Source: Bacillota bacterium (GTDB taxonomy: Bacteria; Bacillota; Clostridia; Lachnospirales; Lachnospiraceae). From it: a DNA stretch of 24,147 nucleotides. The notes under the pieces were generated by a model. The model was given only the letters and a program-made list of their open reading frames with translations, was not told the DNA's origin and did not search any database. The DNA lies in the NCBI GenBank assembly GCA_023393095.1, contig JAEWMT010000053.1, positions 1 to 24,147 of the forward strand. Reading direction: 5' to 3'. The translations under genes and the position numbers were made by a program. Below are positions 22,929 through 24,147 of this stretch, in pieces. The stretch's first letter is position 1; every line of letters starts with the position of its first letter.

Positions 22929-24147
22929 ATGTTTAAGAAAATATTGATAGCAAATCGTGGTGAAATTGCAGTAAGAATTATCCGCGCCTGCAAGGAAATG
23001 GGAATCGAAACCGTAGCAGTCTATTCAGAAGCAGATAAAGAAGCATTACATGTAATGCTGGCAGATGAATCGGTATGTATCGGACCGGCAAAATCGAAGG
23101 ACAGTTATTTAAATATACAGAATATTATCAGTGCGACGGTACTAACCGGTGCTACCGCAATCCATCCGGGTTTTGGCTTCTTGTCGGAGAACAGCTCCTT
23201 TGCAAGGATGTGCGAAGACTGTAATATCACTTTTATCGGACCAAAGGCAGATACGATTGATCTACTCGGTAATAAATCGAAGGCTCGTGAAACCATGCAA
23301 AACGCCGGTGTTCCTGTTGTTCCAGGTTCGGATGGTGAAGTGGAATCAGTCAAGGATGCCATAGAAATTGCCAAAAAAATCGGATATCCGGTTATGATTA
23401 AAGCATCCGCAGGTGGTGGCGGTAAAGGTATGAGAGCTGTATTTAAGGAAGAAGACCTTGAGAAATCCTACAATGCTGCCAAGGCAGAAGCAAAAGCGGC
23501 TTTTGCGGATGATAAAGTCTATATTGAGAAATTAATTGTTAATCCAAAACATATTGAATTTCAGATTTTAGCAGACAGTTTCGGTAACGTCGTACATCTT
23601 GGAGAGAGAGATTGCTCTGTTCAGAGAAGAAATCAGAAGCTGATGGAGGAATCACCCTCCGCAATCATGACACCGGAGCTTCGAGAGCAGATGGGGTCGG
23701 CAGCTGTTAAGGCTGCTAAAGCTACCGGTTATGTGAATGCGGGAACCATTGAATTTCTGTATGATCGTGGAAATTACTATTTCATGGAGATGAATACGAG
23801 AATTCAAGTGGAGCATCCGGTTACCGAGATGGTAACGGGCATTGATATGATTAAAGCTCAGATCAACATAGCCTGTGGAGAACAGATGCCTTATCGTCAG
23901 GAGAATATTGAATTCAAAGGTCATGCGATTGAATGCAGAATTAATGCAGAGGATCCTACTAAGAATTTTATGCCCTGTCCGGGACGTGTTGAAAATGTCC
24001 TGTTCCCAGGCGGATTTGGTGTCAGAGTGGATAGTGCTCTGTATCCAGGATATCTAGTTCCCTCTTGCTATGATTCCATGCTTGCTAAGGTTATTGCATA
24101 CGGTAGCAATAGGGAAGAAGCAGTGGAAAGAATGAAGAGGGCTCTAT
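22929..24147 (+). CDS. accC: Biotin carboxylase subunit of acetyl-CoA carboxylase (3'-partial)
   Basis: AccC carboxylates the biotin of AccB with ATP and bicarbonate. About 406 of the usual ~450 residues are visible before the window ends. Motifs are FKKILIANRGEIAVRI at the N-terminus, HPGFGFLSEN, the ATP-grasp glycine loop KASAGGGGKGMR (glycines from residue 162), GERDCSVQRRNQKL, and MNTRIQVEHPVTEMVTG near 287-303. AAGGAG overlaps the fabZ stop and lies 6 nt before the ATG at 22929. accD and accA would be expected just downstream, outside the window. Confidence 0.96.
   Translation, partial: MFKKILIANRGEIAVRIIRACKEMGIETVAVYSEADKEALHVMLADESVCIGPAKSKDSYLNIQNIISATVLTGATAIHPGFGFLSENSSFARMCEDCNITFIGPKADTIDLLGNKSKARETMQNAGVPVVPGSDGEVESVKDAIEIAKKIGYPVMIKASAGGGGKGMRAVFKEEDLEKSYNAAKAEAKAAFADDKVYIEKLIVNPKHIEFQILADSFGNVVHLGERDCSVQRRNQKLMEESPSAIMTPELREQMGSAAVKAAKATGYVNAGTIEFLYDRGNYYFMEMNTRIQVEHPVTEMVTGIDMIKAQINIACGEQMPYRQENIEFKGHAIECRINAEDPTKNFMPCPGRVENVLFPGGFGVRVDSALYPGYLVPSCYDSMLAKVIAYGSNREEAVERMKRAL

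Overview
The window is AT-rich, gene-dense chromosomal DNA from a low-GC Gram-positive anaerobe, most likely a spore-forming member of the Lachnospiraceae (Clostridium cluster XIVa). The evidence is the clostridial fatty-acid operon with a FabT-type MarR regulator and the FabK enoyl reductase, a type III glutamine synthetase, a YtvI-type sporulation membrane protein, strong GGAGG ribosome sites, and a Cys-rich DUF1540 protein. I see no tRNA, rRNA, CRISPR array, phage gene or transposase.

Layout. 1-1060: a protein of unknown function with a Pro-Gly-Gly-X-X-X minisatellite tail, then a 58-residue DUF1540 protein and a strong terminator. 1129-3938 (minus strand): a PiT phosphate transporter and its DUF47/PhoU-like partner, then a YtvI-like AI-2E family membrane protein. 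4324-7916: ilvD and ilvB for branched-chain amino acids, behind a leader with competing hairpins. 8206-12137: serC and serA, followed at some distance by a DUF1015 protein, so probably a serine/phosphoserine locus. 12242-13019: a YesL-like (DUF624) membrane protein. 13169-15451: glnN (GSIII), with an intrinsic terminator so close to its start codon that it looks like an attenuator. 15511 to the end: the fatty-acid synthesis cluster fabT-fabH-acpP-fabK-fabD-fabG-fabF-accB-fabZ-accC, cut off inside accC.

The fab genes encode a nearly complete type II cycle. AccB and AccC start malonyl-CoA formation, FabD loads malonyl on ACP, FabH starts chains, FabF elongates, FabG reduces, FabZ dehydrates and FabK does the final reduction. 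A 21-bp perfect palindrome overlaps the -10 box of the fabT promoter and is the likely FabT operator.

The most unusual non-coding structure is a 181-bp element between fabH and acpP (17205-17385). It has 32-bp near-perfect inverted ends and a series of nested inner stems, so the whole segment can fold into one rod. A second oddity is a 30-nt sequence found almost unchanged just before both ilvB and fabG, ending in their Shine-Dalgarno sites. A third is the DUF1015 protein beside serC/serA, whose DGHHR motif resembles that of free-serine kinases.

Several start codons were set downstream of the longest open frame because a good ribosome site and family N-terminus agree there: DUF47, ilvD, ilvB, serA, glnN, fabT, fabK, fabD, fabG and fabZ.
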